Under the pieces are notes generated by a model. That model ran no database searches. It was not told the DNA's origin and worked only from the letters and a program-made list of their open reading frames with translations. The position numbers and the translations under genes were made by a program. A stretch of DNA of 5,656 nucleotides, taken from positions 1 to 5,656 of the forward strand of contig QAKS01000052.1 in NCBI GenBank assembly GCA_003343685.1. Direction: 5' to 3'. Source of the DNA: Clostridiales bacterium. Its GTDB lineage: Bacteria; Bacillota; Clostridia; Christensenellales; Christensenellaceae. Position 1 is the stretch's first letter; every line of letters starts with the position of its first letter. Below are positions 5,288-5,656 of this stretch, piece by piece.

Positions 5288-5656
5288 TTTCCAATTGGGA
5301 TTGTCGATGATTGTCGGCTCACCATCTCTGTCTACCAGAAGATGGCGGTATCCCTTCTCCTCTATTGTACCATAATCGTGGCCTGCGTCACCCCTGAATA
5401 CAAAAAATGTTCTGAGAGTTTCTTTCGGAGAAACGTTAATGGACCTGTGAGCATAGCGCTTCGGGCAATATACGGCCTTACCGGGCAGCAATTCCTGGCA
5501 GCTCCAGTCGCCTTCCGGGTTTTCCAGCATCATGTAGCCGTGTCCCGCCAAACAATAATAAATTTCTCCGGTATCCAGAATTGTGTGGAAGTGTCCTTTT
5601 GTCATGTAGTATTCGTCGCCGACCTTTCCGGGATAAACGATGCTCATGCCAAAGGC
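5285..5656 (-). CDS. Cupin-type glucose-6-phosphate isomerase-like protein, 5' end outside window
   Basis: The C-terminal 123 residues of a cupin-fold protein resembling the metal-dependent phosphoglucose isomerases of archaea and some bacteria, which interconvert aldose and ketose phosphates. Visible motifs are PGKVGDEYYMTKGHFH (9-24 of the fragment) with His22 and His24, Glu31 in GEIYY, GHGYMML, PGKAVYCPKRYAHR with His70, and SPKETLRTFFVF. The HxH, Glu and His set matches the metal ligands of this family. The frame is open to the window edge upstream of an internal ATG at 5647, and family members usually start well before the PGK motif, so that ATG is probably not the start; about one third of the protein is estimated to be missing. 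First visible gene of the operon with the dehydrogenase and aldolase; in that setting it may isomerise or epimerise a sugar other than glucose 6-phosphate. Confidence 0.85.
   Translation of the reverse strand, partial: AFGMSIVYPGKVGDEYYMTKGHFHTILDTGEIYYCLAGHGYMMLENPEGDWSCQELLPGKAVYCPKRYAHRSINVSPKETLRTFFVFRGDAGHDYGTIEEKGYRHLLVDRDGEPTIIDNPNWK

Overview
The window looks like an accessory or metabolic stretch of a mid-GC Firmicutes genome, most probably a gut Clostridia/Lachnospiraceae member. This rests on strong AGGAG-type ribosome binding sites, TGnTATAAT extended -10 promoters, a Thermotoga/Clostridia-type KDPG aldolase, a clostridial-type IS200 transposase remnant and a twitch-type radical SAM protein. 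The taxon is inferred from protein style only; no database search was possible.

Left edge (1-420): the decayed 3' part of an IS200/IS605-family element. The tnpA reading frame is broken by a one-base deletion near 117 and by an internal deletion near 200 that removed the catalytic tyrosine region. The element's palindrome-rich right end follows, closing with a 10-bp hairpin at 390-412. Middle left: a minus-strand iron-containing alcohol dehydrogenase (437-1537) and a plus-strand class I glutamine-amidotransferase-like hydrolase of the PuuD/peptidase C26 family (1692-2414) diverge from a 154-bp spacer. That spacer holds promoter-like elements and two perfect 10-bp direct repeats 30 bp apart. 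The hydrolase converges on a minus-strand radical SAM protein with a single-cluster (twitch-like) C-terminus (2430-3530).

Right part (3572-5656, all minus strand): the end of an operon reading cupin-type phosphoglucose isomerase-like protein (cut by the window edge), then D-2-hydroxyacid dehydrogenase, then KDPG/KHG aldolase, closed by a clear Rho-independent terminator. Short gaps, AAGGAG sites and a stop codon fused to the next Shine-Dalgarno show tight coupling. Together these suggest catabolism of a sugar acid or keto-sugar: an isomerase-like cupin acts on a sugar (phosphate), the dehydrogenase interconverts a 2-keto and 2-hydroxy acid, and the aldolase splits a 2-keto-3-deoxy acid (phosphate) to pyruvate plus an aldehyde. 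The actual substrate cannot be read from the window.

No CRISPR array, tRNA or rRNA was seen. Nothing here is convincing as a wholly new system. The items most worth a second look are the structured tail of the IS remnant, the orphan radical SAM enzyme, the repeat-bearing divergent promoter region and the unassigned sugar-acid operon.
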